64,000 nucleotides of DNA. Origin: an uncultured Prevotella sp. Its GTDB lineage: Bacteria > Bacteroidota > Bacteroidia > Bacteroidales > Bacteroidaceae. The notes beneath the pieces were generated by a model. It was not told the origin of the DNA. It saw only the letters and a program-made list of their open reading frames with translations, and did no database searches. This document shows, in pieces, positions 17,104 to 25,734 of the stretch (its first letter is position 1; each line of letters begins with the position of its first letter). Position numbers and translations under genes: made by a program. The stretch spans positions 41,947-105,946 of the forward strand of contig CALUGP010000007.1 of NCBI GenBank assembly GCA_944320195.1, given 5' to 3'.

Positions 17104-17868
17104 TTACTGCGTCACCTTTACCGAACCTGATCCTGCGACAGACTCTTCCGTCTCTTTGACACTGCCCTGGATGTCGATGTCGCCCGAGCCGGCTATGGAG
17201 CAGGAGGCCTTGCCTATGTCGGCGCGCGTGGCCTTGATGTCGCCCGAGCCTGCAATGCTGCCTGTAAACTTGTCGGCCTTGATGCCGTCCATGGTCACGC
17301 CGCCCGAGCCTGCTATGCTGAAGTATGCCTTCTTGGCGTCTATTCCGCTGGCGTATGCGTCGCCCGAGCCTGCTATGTCGATGCTGAAGTCGTCTGCCTT
17401 GACGCCCTTCATCTTGATGTCGCCCGAGCCTGCGATGTGCATTGACAGCTTCTCCGAGCTGATGTCGCGCTCCGTTATGAAGTTGCCCGACCCTTTTATT
17501 GACACTTCGGCGAGCGTGGGCGAGGTGACATGCACCTTCATGACATAGTCGTTGTGCGAGAAGAAATCATTGTCGCGCGCCGTTGATATGGCCAGTGTCT
17601 TGCCGTCTCCGGTCACGATTGTGCGCCGTGTGCTGGCAGTGTCGCCTTCAAGGCGTATGGCCGGTGAGTCGCCCTGCGTGTAATATACGTCGAAGCAGCC
17701 GTTGGCTTCTATGCGCGTGAAGCCCTTTGCCGCCGCGCTGTCGGCCATGCTTACGGCCGCCTCGGCGCTTGCCGCGGGCTTGGGGCCGGTTGACGTGGTG
17801 TTGATTCTGAACACGCACGATGACAGGAGCATGGCCGCCACCGTGACGAATAATGCGTTTCTTCTCAT
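17104..17868 (-). CDS. Head-GIN domain (DUF2807) lipoprotein
   Basis: Lipoprotein of 254 aa with lipobox (MLLSSC, Cys 18). After a linker the DUF2807 beta-helix starts (FTRIEANGCFDVYYTQGDSPAIRLEGD, about 50-77). It then shows a striking series of near-identical turns, I-A-G-S-G-D or S-G-S-G-x, about every 21-22 residues from about 125 to the C-terminus (HIAGSGDIKMKG, DIAGSGDAYASG, SIAGSGGVTMDG, SIAGSGDIKATR, SIAGSGDIDIQG, VAGSGSVKVTQ). This is the expected one-rung-per-repeat right-handed beta-helix. Function is unknown; it may be an envelope adhesin or scaffold. It is the last gene of the minus-strand export cluster, 52 bp after the TolC-type gene. Confidence 0.85.
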   Translation of the reverse strand: MRRNALFVTVAAMLLSSCVFRINTTSTGPKPAASAEAAVSMADSAAAKGFTRIEANGCFDVYYTQGDSPAIRLEGDTASTRRTIVTGDGKTLAISTARDNDFFSHNDYVMKVHVTSPTLAEVSIKGSGNFITERDISSEKLSMHIAGSGDIKMKGVKADDFSIDIAGSGDAYASGIDAKKAYFSIAGSGGVTMDGIKADKFTGSIAGSGDIKATRADIGKASCSIAGSGDIDIQGSVKETEESVAGSGSVKVTQ

Positions 17869-17920
17869 AGTGAATGTTTTTTTGTTGTGTGTGTGATGTG
17901 GAAATGATGCTTGATTCTAA

Positions 17921-19252
17921 TTAAAAGTCGAGCCTGCGGCCGCGGTAGAAGTCGATGAGACTTGTGCCGTACATGTACTCGTACTTGGCTCTTGCCAGGT
18001 CGCTCTCGGCTTTCAGCCAGTTGTTCTTGGCTTCGTTGAATTCCGTGATGCTTGCCTTGCCGTATTCGTATTTGGCCGCCGTGAGGTCAAACGCCGCCTT
18101 GTTGCTGCGTGTCGCCTCGGCGCTGCTCTCGTATTGCGCCTTTGCCGCCACGGCGTTGTAGTATGCCTGCTGTATCTCCTTGTACAGATTCTTCTTCACG
18201 TTGTCCAGCTGAAGCTGCTGCGACTCGCGGTTGAGGCGTGCCGTGCGGATGCTGTTGCGTGTCTCGAAGCGGTTGAATATGGGTATGTTCAGACTCAGGC
18301 CGATGTACTGGCTGAAGTTGTTGCGCATCTGCCGGCCGAAGTTTTCCGACTTGAATCCGCTCGTTGTGTAATAGTTGGAGCCGAGTCCGGCCGACAGCGA
18401 GAGCGTGGGCCACAGTGCGCTTTGCGCTATCTTGATGCTCGTTTCGGCACTTTTCAGGCGCAGGTTTTCGGCCTTTACTTCAGGCTTGAAGGCCAGGGCT
18501 TCCTGGAAAACCTCGTCGGGCAGGGGCAGGGCGGCTGCGTCCGCTATGGCTATTGACGCCGTGTCGGGGCGCACTATGGCGAAGCCTTCGGGCGTGGAAA
18601 GCTCCAACAATTGCGCCAGAGAGAGCAGAGCCATGCGGTAGTCGTTGTCGGCCTGGGTCAGCGTGAGGCGGCTTTGCGCAAGTGTGGCCTCCTGTTGCGC
18701 CACTTCCACTCCGCTGGCCTTGCCCGTGCGGTACATTTCGTGCAGGCGTTCCACCTGCATCGAGTCTATGTCTATCTGTCTCTGGGCCACGTCGCGCAGT
18801 TCAAGGTCGTAGAGAATCTGCACGTATGCCTGTGCCACCTGCACGCTCACGTCGTCGCGCGCCTTGTCAAGGTCGGCCGTGGCGGCCTCGAGGTTCAGCT
18901 TGTTCAGCTCTATGGTGCGCGGTATGCGGAAGCCTGTGAAGAGCGGAACGCTTGTTCCGAGCGACAGGGAAGTGCTGCTCGTGTTTTGGTTTGAGTACGT
19001 GTTTTCAGACGTAAGGCCGCGTCCGAACGACCAGTTCTGCGACGCCGAGGCGCTCAGGTTGGGCAGCCGGCTGTTCCTGGCCGTGCTCAGCTCCACCTCG
19101 TTTTGCCGCCTTGTCACGTCCTGCTGCTTCACGGTTATGTTGTTTGCCAGCGCGTAGTCGATGCACTGGCGCAGCGTCCATTCCTTCAGTTCCTGCGCCG
19201 ATGCGGCCAACGAGCCTAACAGAAACGATATGGTAAATATGATGCGGTACAT
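17921..19252 (-). CDS. TolC-family outer-membrane efflux protein
   Basis: Outer-membrane channel of a tripartite exporter; 443 aa from 19252, which opens with the signal peptide MYRIIFTISFLLGSLAASAQ. The sequence has the TolC two-fold repeat: LRQCIDYALANNITVKQQDV near the N-terminus and the equivalent EVFQEALAFKPEVKAENLRLKSAETSI at about residue 240, each followed by long coiled-coil helices (QVAQAYVQILYDLELRDVAQRQ; EIQQAYYNAVAAKAQYESSAEA). The upstream part of the frame lies in a repeat block and is excluded. It follows the HlyD-type adaptor and the MacB-like permeases on the same strand, so it is probably the outer-membrane exit for that system. Confidence 0.92.
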   Translation of the reverse strand: MYRIIFTISFLLGSLAASAQELKEWTLRQCIDYALANNITVKQQDVTRRQNEVELSTARNSRLPNLSASASQNWSFGRGLTSENTYSNQNTSSTSLSLGTSVPLFTGFRIPRTIELNKLNLEAATADLDKARDDVSVQVAQAYVQILYDLELRDVAQRQIDIDSMQVERLHEMYRTGKASGVEVAQQEATLAQSRLTLTQADNDYRMALLSLAQLLELSTPEGFAIVRPDTASIAIADAAALPLPDEVFQEALAFKPEVKAENLRLKSAETSIKIAQSALWPTLSLSAGLGSNYYTTSGFKSENFGRQMRNNFSQYIGLSLNIPIFNRFETRNSIRTARLNRESQQLQLDNVKKNLYKEIQQAYYNAVAAKAQYESSAEATRSNKAAFDLTAAKYEYGKASITEFNEAKNNWLKAESDLARAKYEYMYGTSLIDFYRGRRLDF

Positions 19253-19297
19253 TGTTTTATGGCTTGTTTGTAAGTGGTTGATAATCAATATGTTTCC

Positions 19298-19385
19298 AAT
19301 ATGCCGTCTTTTGGCTTGCAAAAGGTGGCCTTTTGCGTTGCGATTGACGGCCTTTTACCTCCCAAAAGGCGGCCTTTTGCAAAGT
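19298..19385. repeat. 22-bp-period repeat block (4 units)
   Basis: Units at 19298 (degenerate), 19320, 19342 and 19364, between the adaptor and TolC genes. A GTTGATAATCAA palindrome lies just to its left (19277-19288). Confidence 0.8.
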
Positions 19386-19393
19386 AAGCAGCT

Positions 19394-19438
19394 AAGCCCG
19401 ATGGGACGGATGAGCCTGATGCGCCAAATAGGCCGTCG
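19394..19438. repeat. 9-bp-period repeat arm
   Basis: Five consecutive nonamers (AAGCCCGAT, GGGACGGAT, GAGCCTGAT, GCGCCAAAT, AGGCCGTCG). It directly follows the 22-bp block and is followed by a degenerate copy of the G/C-rich element at about 19450-19487. Only one arm is seen. Confidence 0.65.
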
Positions 19439-19523
19439 CCCGTCGCATTCCAAGCTTCCTCCCTTTGGTAGGGCTTGGGTGGGTGTCGGGTGGTTGGCTG
19501 GCGGGTGTTTGGGCTTTATTTTT

Positions 19524-20627
19524 TTATTCTTCCTTCACTTTCTGCGGTCCTCTTACCTTGTCGGTCTTCTTCAGTCCGCTCTTTATCTCGATGTTCACGC
19601 CGTCGCTGAGGCCTGTCTTGACCTTGCGCCGCTCGTATGTCTTGTCCTCGCCAGAGCCTTTCACAATGTAGACGTAGGTCTCGTCGCCGCTGAACTCGAT
19701 GGCGCTCTCGGGCACGGTGAGCACGCCTTTCGCGCTCGCCAGCACTATTTCGGCGTTCGCGCTGTAGCCTGAGCGTATTTCGTTGGTGCCCGGCACGCTC
19801 ACCGCCGCCTTTATTTCAAACTGGTTCGCGCCGTTGTTGTCGGTGGCTTTGGGCGAGATGTATTCCAGTGAAGCGTCGAACTTGAGGTTCTGCAGCGCGC
19901 CGATGGTTATTTTCATGGCCATCCCCTGCGTCAGCTGTCCTACCTCGGTCTCGTCTATGTTGCCGCGGAAGATGAGGTCGCTCATGTCCGCCACGGTGGC
20001 TATTGTCGTACCGTCGTTGAACGTGTTGCTCAGGATTACCGAGTTGCCGACCTTCACCGGCACGTCCAATATGAGGCCGCTTATGGTCGAGCGGATGAGC
20101 GTGCTGCTCGCGCTTGCATTGCTGCGCGACACTCCGTCGCGCACTACCTCGAGCGCGTCGATGGCCGCATTCTTCTCCTCCTGCGCCTGTTCGAGGGCCT
20201 GCCGCACGTTGTCGTACTCCTCCGCGCTTACCAGCTGCTTGTCGAAAAGCTGCTTTTCGCGCCCGTGGTTCACCTTCGCCTGCTTCAGGTTGATGTCCGC
20301 CAGGCGCACTCGGGCTTCCGCGGAGCTAAGCTGGCTCATGTCGGGTATCACCTTGACCTTGGCTATCACTTCGCCGGCCTCGACCGTCTCTCCGGCCTCT
20401 TTGTAGATGTCCGTGATGATTCCGCTTATCTGCGGCTTCACTTCCACTTCGTCGCGCGGCTCGATGGAGCCGGTGATTACCGTTGTCTTGTTGATGTCGG
20501 CCACCTTCGGAGTGAACTCGTCGTAGGTCACCGGCTGCGGCTTCGACTTCTGGTAGAGAAACACGAACGTCCCGATGAACACCAAGGCTACCAGCGCCGC
20601 GGCAATGATTTTCAAGTACTTTTTCAT
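19524..20627 (-). CDS. HlyD/MacA-type periplasmic adaptor (membrane fusion protein)
   Basis: Links an inner-membrane ABC exporter to the TolC-type channel; 367 aa. One N-terminal membrane anchor (IIAAALVALVFIGTFVFLY, about 7-25), then a lipoyl-like half (GSIEPRDEVEVKPQISGIITDIYKEAGETVEAGEVIAKV, about 56-94), an alpha-helical hairpin (about 95-170, SSAEARVRLADINLKQAKVN), the second lipoyl half (STISGLILDVPVKVGNSVI), and a beta-barrel plus membrane-proximal domain (ALQNLKFDASLEYISPKAT; KGVLTVPESAIEFSGDETYVYIV). This is the MacA arrangement. Together with the two MacB-type permeases and the ATPase upstream it makes a complete tripartite exporter. Confidence 0.92.
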   Translation of the reverse strand: MKKYLKIIAAALVALVFIGTFVFLYQKSKPQPVTYDEFTPKVADINKTTVITGSIEPRDEVEVKPQISGIITDIYKEAGETVEAGEVIAKVKVIPDMSQLSSAEARVRLADINLKQAKVNHGREKQLFDKQLVSAEEYDNVRQALEQAQEEKNAAIDALEVVRDGVSRSNASASSTLIRSTISGLILDVPVKVGNSVILSNTFNDGTTIATVADMSDLIFRGNIDETEVGQLTQGMAMKITIGALQNLKFDASLEYISPKATDNNGANQFEIKAAVSVPGTNEIRSGYSANAEIVLASAKGVLTVPESAIEFSGDETYVYIVKGSGEDKTYERRKVKTGLSDGVNIEIKSGLKKTDKVRGPQKVKEE

Positions 20628-20702
20628 ATTTTATTAGTTGACAAGTTACGAGCAGACAAGCAAACAAGGTGATTTGCCTATGTCGTTTGTATTCATCCGC
20701 CC

Positions 20703-20735
20703 AATTATGAATTATGAATTGTGAATTATGAATTG
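20703..20735. repeat. 7-bp-period repeat arm
   Basis: AATTATG, AATTATG, AATTGTG, AATTATG, AATTGG. It ends immediately before the stop codon of the downstream-read permease gene (20737). The array is framed by GCCCAATT/AATTGGC and is nearly self-complementary. Confidence 0.65.
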
Positions 20736-20736
20736 G

Positions 20737-21981
20737 CTATTCGTCTCTCATCGCGTCGACGGGTTTTATGCTCATGGCCCTCATTGCTGGGGCAAGTCCG
20801 GCCAATACGCCGAGCAATGCGAGCAATGCGGTTGCGCCGACGGCCGTCCAGAACCTCACCTGGAAGTGCGCCTCGACTATCCCGTCGGTAGTGTTGCCAA
20901 GCTCAAGCATCTCCAGTATCATCACGGCAAACAGTATTCCGCTCATTCCCGCGACCGCGGTGAGCATCACGCTTTCAGTGATTATCTGCCCGAGGATGTT
21001 CTTCGGCGTGGCTCCAATGGCCCGGCGAATGCCTATCTCGGTAGTCCTTTCGCGCACGGTCACCATCATAATGTTGCTCACTCCTATCGCTCCTGCCAGC
21101 AATGTGCCGATGCCGACGAGCAGGATGAGGAAGTTCACGCCCGAGAAAAGGTTGTCGAGCATGCCGAAAAGCACCTCCGTGTTGAACACGGTGACGGCCT
21201 TCTCGTCCGTCGGGTCTATCTGGTGGGCCTGCGCTATGACGTCGCGCATCTTCTGGGTGATGTCGCTCATCGCCACTCCGGGCTTCGCCGTGACGCATAT
21301 CAGATGGACGCTGTCGCCGAGGGCGTAGGCCTGTTGCATCATGGTCAGCGGCACAACGACAGACGTTTCGTTCCTTCCGTTTATGTTCATGTTGCCCGCG
21401 CTGTAATCGACTCCTACCACATCATAATATATGTTGTCAACGCAGATGCGCTTGCCGCACGGGTCTCCGCCTCCCGGAAACAGCTCTTTGTACACTCGCT
21501 TGCCTATTACGCACACCTTGCGGTTCTGACTTACGTCCATGTCGTTGATGTAACGTCCGTAGAAAAGCTGCGGAGTCTCCACCTTCTGATAGTCGGGCAG
21601 CAGGCCTTTCATCGTGCAGTTGGTCTTGCGGTCGTCGTAAGTGGCGCTGCCGCCCCAGTGAGACAGCACGGGCGAGACGGTCTCCAGCTCGGGCACATGC
21701 TGCTTCAGGCGTACCACGTCGTTGTAAACCATGCTCCATTGCCGCTCCTTGCGGAAGCCGGCGTAGGGCTTGGTGGTGGGCTGTGCCAGGATGATGGCCG
21801 AGTTGGTGGCGAACCCTTCAAAGTTGCTTTGCAGCATTTCCTTCAGTCCCTGGCCGCCGCCAAGCAGCGCCACGAGCATGAACACGCCCCAGAACACACC
21901 GAAGCCGGTAAGGAAGCTGCGTGTCTTGTTACGTGTGAGCGTATCGAGTATTTCGCGAAAGCGGTCTATGTCGAATTTCAT
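20737..21981 (-). CDS. MacB/FtsX-type ABC transporter permease
   Basis: Inner-membrane permease of the MacB class, 414 aa. N-terminal TM helix (SFLTGFGVFWGVFMLVALLGGGQGL, about 20-45), a large periplasmic MacB_PCD domain (about 48-270), then the FtsX domain with three helices (NFLILLVGIGTLLAGAIGVSNIMMVTVRERTTEIGIRRAIGA motif, about 285-325, and two further helices to the C-terminus, ending KPVDAMRDE). The RERTTEIGIRRAIGA coupling sequence is diagnostic. It differs from the neighbouring permease (22115-23374) but has the same topology, so the two probably form a heterodimer with the shared ATPase. Confidence 0.92.
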   Translation of the reverse strand: MKFDIDRFREILDTLTRNKTRSFLTGFGVFWGVFMLVALLGGGQGLKEMLQSNFEGFATNSAIILAQPTTKPYAGFRKERQWSMVYNDVVRLKQHVPELETVSPVLSHWGGSATYDDRKTNCTMKGLLPDYQKVETPQLFYGRYINDMDVSQNRKVCVIGKRVYKELFPGGGDPCGKRICVDNIYYDVVGVDYSAGNMNINGRNETSVVVPLTMMQQAYALGDSVHLICVTAKPGVAMSDITQKMRDVIAQAHQIDPTDEKAVTVFNTEVLFGMLDNLFSGVNFLILLVGIGTLLAGAIGVSNIMMVTVRERTTEIGIRRAIGATPKNILGQIITESVMLTAVAGMSGILFAVMILEMLELGNTTDGIVEAHFQVRFWTAVGATALLALLGVLAGLAPAMRAMSIKPVDAMRDE

Positions 21982-22005
21982 TGTTGTTGTTTTTTATTGA
22001 GAATT

Positions 22006-22108
22006 ATGGGCTGAATGAGCCTGATTGGGCTGATGCGCCAGGGCGGTCGTGGGCGATGTGGCTGGGTTTATTAGGCTCATTGGGCTAATTTGGCCTATTT
22101 GGCTTATC
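22006..22108. repeat. Inverted 9-bp-period element between the permease genes
   Basis: Left arm of four nonamers (ATGGGCTGA, ATGAGCCTG, ATTGGGCTG, ATGCGCCAG; 22006-22041) and right arm of four (AGGCTCATT, GGGCTAATT, TGGCCTATT, TGGCTTATC; 22073-22108), complementary in orientation. It fills most of the gap between two co-directional genes. Confidence 0.75.
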
Positions 22109-22114
22109 TTATTG

Positions 22115-23374
22115 TCACTCCGCCCTTAGCGCCTCTATCGGCCTTATGCGTGCGGCCTTGCGTGCCGGGATGAGTCCGGCGAGCGTTCCTGCGGCAATCA
22201 TTACCACCGTGGCGGCCACGCAAACGTCGATGCCGACGGTGGGGTTGTAGAACATCGTGGCCTCGAACAGGCCGCTGTTCACCTTCATCCGGCCTATCGT
22301 CGCGTCCATGTATTCGTTTGCCAGTACGCCCAGCACCATGCCGATGTAGCCGAAAAAGGTGGTGATGACAACGCTTTCTATTATGATTAGCCGCAAGATT
22401 GACCCGGGCTTGGCTCCTATGGCCTTGCGTATGCCGAACTCGCGGGTGCGTTCCTTGACGGTTATGAGCATGATGTTGCTTACGCCCACGATGCCGCTGA
22501 GCAGCGTGAAGAGGCCCACTATCCACAGGGCGGTGCGTATGATGCCCATTCCGGTGTTCATCTGGAGGTTCTGCGTAAAGCGGTTCCATATCCACACGGC
22601 ACTTTCATCGTCGGGAGCGGCGCGGTGGTTAAGGTTAAGTCGTGCCCGGTATTGTGCCTCGAAGGCATCGTTGGCCTCCTGGGTGTCAAGCCCCTTGAAC
22701 GAGAAGAGTATCGTGCCGACCTTGTCACCTTTATTATATATGGCGCGTATGGTAGTGAACGCCGTGAAGGCCGACGTGTTCATGCCGCTGCGGTCGGCCT
22801 TGTATATGCCCACCACGCGGAAGGCGAGGCTGTCAACGTTGACGTATTGGCCTACGAGACGCTCCGTTCCCTGCGGCAGCAGCTCCTTGGCGTCGTCCTC
22901 GCCGAGCACGATTACCTTGCGTTTCTGCTCTATGTCTATGTCGTTGATGAAGCGTCCGCAGAGCATCTCCTTCTTGTTTATCTCGATTTCGTTGGGATAA
23001 ACGCCCGTGAGCGTGCCGCTTACGTAGTTCGCGCCGTGGCTGAACGTCAGTCCGCTTTGGTCATACGAGCCGCCCGTATCGTCCACGTTGGCCGCGAAGT
23101 TGTTGCCCGTCACGGCCATGTCCTTGTCGTTCAGCTCTATGCGCCGTCCCTCCTTCAGTCCGTCGTAGGGCTTCGACGTGTAGCTGCCGCCCACTATCAT
23201 GGAGTTGTCGAGGAACTGGTCGCTTTGCAACGTCATGGCGTTGATCAGTCCGTTGCCCGCCCCGAGCAGGAAGATGAGCATGAAGATGCCCCACGCCACG
23301 GCGAAACCTGTCAGCGCGGTGCGCAGCTTGTTGCGTTTTACTGTGCTGTATATCTCGACGAAAATGTCTCTCAT
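22115..23374 (-). CDS. MacB/FtsX-type ABC transporter permease
   Basis: Second MacB-class permease of the cluster, 419 aa from the ATG at 23374 (MRDIFVEIYSTVKRNKLRTALTG). The 46 codons further upstream in the same frame are 22-bp repeat sequence and are excluded. TM1 (GFAVAWGIFMLIFLLGAGNGL), periplasmic MacB_PCD domain (about 50-275), then the FtsX domain with the coupling motif VSNIMLITVKERTREFGIRKAIGA and two last helices ending PIEALRAE. As in its partner, the putative substrate is unknown; MacB-type machines in Bacteroidetes export peptides, toxins, lipids or antibiotics using mechanical coupling rather than a TM channel. Confidence 0.92.
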   Translation of the reverse strand: MRDIFVEIYSTVKRNKLRTALTGFAVAWGIFMLIFLLGAGNGLINAMTLQSDQFLDNSMIVGGSYTSKPYDGLKEGRRIELNDKDMAVTGNNFAANVDDTGGSYDQSGLTFSHGANYVSGTLTGVYPNEIEINKKEMLCGRFINDIDIEQKRKVIVLGEDDAKELLPQGTERLVGQYVNVDSLAFRVVGIYKADRSGMNTSAFTAFTTIRAIYNKGDKVGTILFSFKGLDTQEANDAFEAQYRARLNLNHRAAPDDESAVWIWNRFTQNLQMNTGMGIIRTALWIVGLFTLLSGIVGVSNIMLITVKERTREFGIRKAIGAKPGSILRLIIIESVVITTFFGYIGMVLGVLANEYMDATIGRMKVNSGLFEATMFYNPTVGIDVCVAATVVMIAAGTLAGLIPARKAARIRPIEALRAE

Positions 23375-23427
23375 TTCTTGTGTGCTTTGTAATCTATTGA
23401 TAGTCAACGGGTTATGTTTGGCCTTGC

Positions 23428-23512
23428 AAAAGGCCGTCTTTTGGCTCGTAATTGATGGCCTTTTAGCTTGCAAAAGGTGGCCTTTTAGAGTGTGAAAGAC
23501 GGTCTTTTGCAA
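23428..23512. repeat. 22-bp-period repeat block (4 units)
   Basis: Units at 23428, 23450, 23472 and 23494. The companion motif TTGATAGTCAACGGGTTA lies just to the left (23397-23414). The block runs directly into a heptad element. Confidence 0.85.
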
Positions 23513-23604
23513 AGTGAAGAGTGAAGAACGAAGAGTGGAGAATTCGATTGATTTTAAGGGAAGGGTAATAAATTCTTAACTCTTCACTCTTAACTCTTCA
23601 CTTT
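23513..23604. repeat. Inverted 7-bp-period element
   Basis: Left arm AGTGAAG, AGTGAAG, AACGAAG, AGTGGAG (23513-23540). Right arm CTTAACT/CTTCACT heptads (about 23574-23602), touching the stop codon of the ATPase gene. Confidence 0.75.
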
Positions 23605-24322
23605 ATTTCATCACTCCTCCTGCCCCGAACGGCGATGCGTGGTGGTCGAAGTTCACCTCTATCTCGCCTATCAGACCGTCCTTGATGTGCACTATCTTGT
23701 TTGTCTCGTTGGCAACGCCGCTCTCGTGGGTCACCACAACGATAGTCATGCCCTCGTCTTCGTTGAGTTGTTTGAGCAGCTTCATCACCTCTACGCTCGT
23801 CTTCGAGTCGAGTGCGCCAGTCGGTTCGTCGGCCAGTATGATTTGGGGGCGAGTGATGAGTGCGCGCGCTATCGCCACGCGCTGCTTCTGTCCGCCCGAC
23901 ATCTCGTTGGGATAGTGCCCGGCCCAGTCTTTCAGTCCAAGGCGTTCGAGGTACGCCATGGCCTTGCGGTGGCGTTCGCGGCGGCGCACTCCCTGGTAGA
24001 ACAGAGGCAGCTCGACGTTCTCTACGGCCGTCTTGAACGATATGAGGTTGAACGACTGGAAGATGAATCCTATCATCCTGTTGCGGTATTCGGCGGCGCG
24101 CGTCTCCGAAAGGTCCTTGATTAGCGTGCCGTTCAGGCGGTATTCGCCCTCGTCGTAGTTGTCGAGTATGCCGAGGATGTTCAATAGCGTTGACTTGCCC
24201 GAGCCTGACGCGCCCATGATTGAGACGAACTCGCCCTTCGCTATGTCGAGGTTGATGCCCTTGAGCACGTGCAGCGGCTGGCCGTTGTCGTATGTCTTGT
24301 TGATGTTTTCGAGGTGAATCAT
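23603..24322 (-). CDS. MacB/LolD-type ABC ATPase
   Basis: Cytoplasmic nucleotide-binding subunit, 239 aa, powering the two FtsX-type permeases downstream. Walker A GASGSGKST (about 35-43), Q-loop region FIFQSFNLI, signature MSGGQKQRVAIARAL (about 141-155), Walker B IILADEPTGALD, and the switch His in VVVTHE. The length and LNGTLIKDLSE/RNRMIGFIFQ features fit the MacB/LolD family. The C-terminal tail (NFDHHASPFGAGGVMK) is extended relative to minimal LolD. Its 5' side is separated from the gntR gene by palindromic element G2. Confidence 0.94.
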   Translation of the reverse strand: MIHLENINKTYDNGQPLHVLKGINLDIAKGEFVSIMGASGSGKSTLLNILGILDNYDEGEYRLNGTLIKDLSETRAAEYRNRMIGFIFQSFNLISFKTAVENVELPLFYQGVRRRERHRKAMAYLERLGLKDWAGHYPNEMSGGQKQRVAIARALITRPQIILADEPTGALDSKTSVEVMKLLKQLNEDEGMTIVVVTHESGVANETNKIVHIKDGLIGEIEVNFDHHASPFGAGGVMK

Positions 24323-24340
24323 TGGTTGTTATTTATCGGA

Positions 24341-24549
24341 CACCCACCCCAACCCTCCCCAAGGGAGGGGGCTTGGAATGCCTTGTTGATTATGTTTATT
24401 GTCAGGTATTTATTTATTAAACGCAAATTAACAGTCGAATGTTACACAAACACCGTCTTTTCTGCATTTTTCATACATTTATTTTACAAGGGACACACCC
24501 TTCAAAGCATATCAAGCCTCTCCCTTCGGGAGGGTTGGGGTGGGTGCTC
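24341..24549. repeat. G/C-rich palindromic element G2 overlapping the gntR 3' end
   Basis: Left arm 24341-24382 and right arm about 24505-24549 are complementary over roughly 43 bp with a few mismatches (CACCCACCCCAACCCTCCC core). The loop is AT-rich, about 120 bp. The right arm supplies the last codons and stop of the gntR gene. Confidence 0.8.
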
Positions 24550-24892
24550 TCCATGCCTTTCCCACTTCCTCCATGCCTATCCCGAGCAGCCGCATCTGGC
24601 GGAACATCTCTGGAAGGCGCGTCTCCATGAACTCGCGGCGGCGCTCATCGAGGATTTTCTCCTTGGCTCCGGCGGTGACGAAGTAGCCCAGTCCGCGCTT
24701 CTTATATATCACTCCCTGCTGCTCCAAGAGGTCGTATGACTTCACGGTGGTGTTAGTGTTCACCTCAAGCAGCACTGCATATTCGCGCACGGAGGGAATG
24801 CGCTCGTCGTCGGCGAACTTCCCCGTAAGGATTTCATCGCACAGGCGGTCGGCTATTTGTACGTATATGGCTTTTTCAGTAGTAAAGTTCAT
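24512..24892 (-). CDS. GntR-family regulator, YtrA-like
   Basis: Small transcription factor of 126 aa: a winged helix-turn-helix (IYVQIADRLCDEILTGKFADDERIPSVREYAVLLEVNTNTTVKSYDLLEQQG cut here only for description, about residues 9-60) with the GntR wing GVIYKKRGLGYFV, then a short helical tail for dimerisation instead of a large effector domain. This is the YtrA subfamily, which usually represses a neighbouring ABC transporter operon. It overlaps the preceding membrane-protein gene by 4 bp (ATGA, 24889-24892), so it is translated with it. The last 11 residues (APTPTLPKGEA) are encoded by palindromic element G2. Confidence 0.92.
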   Translation of the reverse strand: MNFTTEKAIYVQIADRLCDEILTGKFADDERIPSVREYAVLLEVNTNTTVKSYDLLEQQGVIYKKRGLGYFVTAGAKEKILDERRREFMETRLPEMFRQMRLLGIGMEEVGKAWRAPTPTLPKGEA

Positions 24893-25713
24893 AAGTTAAT
24901 CCATTTGTTGTTAACAACTTGCATACGTCTGAATACGCGGTAAGAGAGCCACCAGTTAGCTACGGCCACGGCCATGAGTAACGCGCCGACGGCGTAGAAT
25001 GTGGTGCTGTTGTCGCTGCTCCTGACTGTCAGCTCAACGTCAACCGGTGAGCTGGATATAAAGATTGACATGATTAAGAACAACACTATGTGCACCGCCG
25101 TGGTAGTTACAAACTGGTAACGGCGCAGCAGTGTGCCGCCGAGTACGTACAGCGACTGCGCCCACATCACCCATCCTGTGGCAAGGAAGTATATGCCTTG
25201 GTTGAATGCCGCACTGTTGATTTGGTTTACAGGGGTGTCGTCCCCGTTGGTGAACAGCAGCCTTATGAAATCCGGAATGGTGCACTGCAGGCAGTCGACG
25301 CCGGCCACGAGGCATGTCAGCATTCGCAAAGCGTCGGCCACGCAGTATGAAACCATGCCTACGACCATCGTCCCCAGCGTTACGCCGAGCCAGCGCACGA
25401 TGTACTTCTCGAGGTCGGTGGCGGGCAGCATCTTCACCTTTATGCGCTGCGCCTTTGTGCCCATGTCGGCGAAAATCCATGTTCCTGCGATGACGATGAC
25501 AACCATGTAGACCACCGTACACAGCTCAACGGAGTGCATCAGGCGGCCTTCGTCCAGTGCTTTGGCACCCTTCAGGTATGGATAGAGCCACCCGAACATG
25601 GGGAAGAGGTAGCCGAACGACAGGCCTGCGGCGAATGACAGCACGCTCTTCAGGCTCATTCCGCACTGCCACCGGGCTGTTTTTGCGAAGCGTCTTATAT
25701 CGAAATTGCTCAT
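24889..25713 (-). CDS. Multi-pass membrane protein, probable ABC transporter partner (paralog 1)
   Basis: Inner-membrane protein of 274 aa with about six hydrophobic segments (VLSFAAGLSFGYLFPMFGWLY, YMVVIVIAGTWIFADMG, LGVTLGTMVVGMVSYCVADAL, GIYFLATGWVMWAQSLYVLGG, HIVLFLIMSIFI, FYAVGALLMAVAVANWWLSY). It shares the opening (FDIRRFAKTARWQ), the loop KVKMLPATDLEKYIVRWL and the ending FRRMQVVNNKWINL with the gene at 26096-26923, so the two are paralogs. Genes of this size beside a YtrA regulator and an ABC ATPase are normally ABC-2-like membrane subunits. No direct domain name can be assigned with certainty. Confidence 0.75.
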   Translation of the reverse strand: MSNFDIRRFAKTARWQCGMSLKSVLSFAAGLSFGYLFPMFGWLYPYLKGAKALDEGRLMHSVELCTVVYMVVIVIAGTWIFADMGTKAQRIKVKMLPATDLEKYIVRWLGVTLGTMVVGMVSYCVADALRMLTCLVAGVDCLQCTIPDFIRLLFTNGDDTPVNQINSAAFNQGIYFLATGWVMWAQSLYVLGGTLLRRYQFVTTTAVHIVLFLIMSIFISSSPVDVELTVRSSDNSTTFYAVGALLMAVAVANWWLSYRVFRRMQVVNNKWINL

Positions 25714-25734
25714 ATTCTTTTGTTTTTATTTTTG

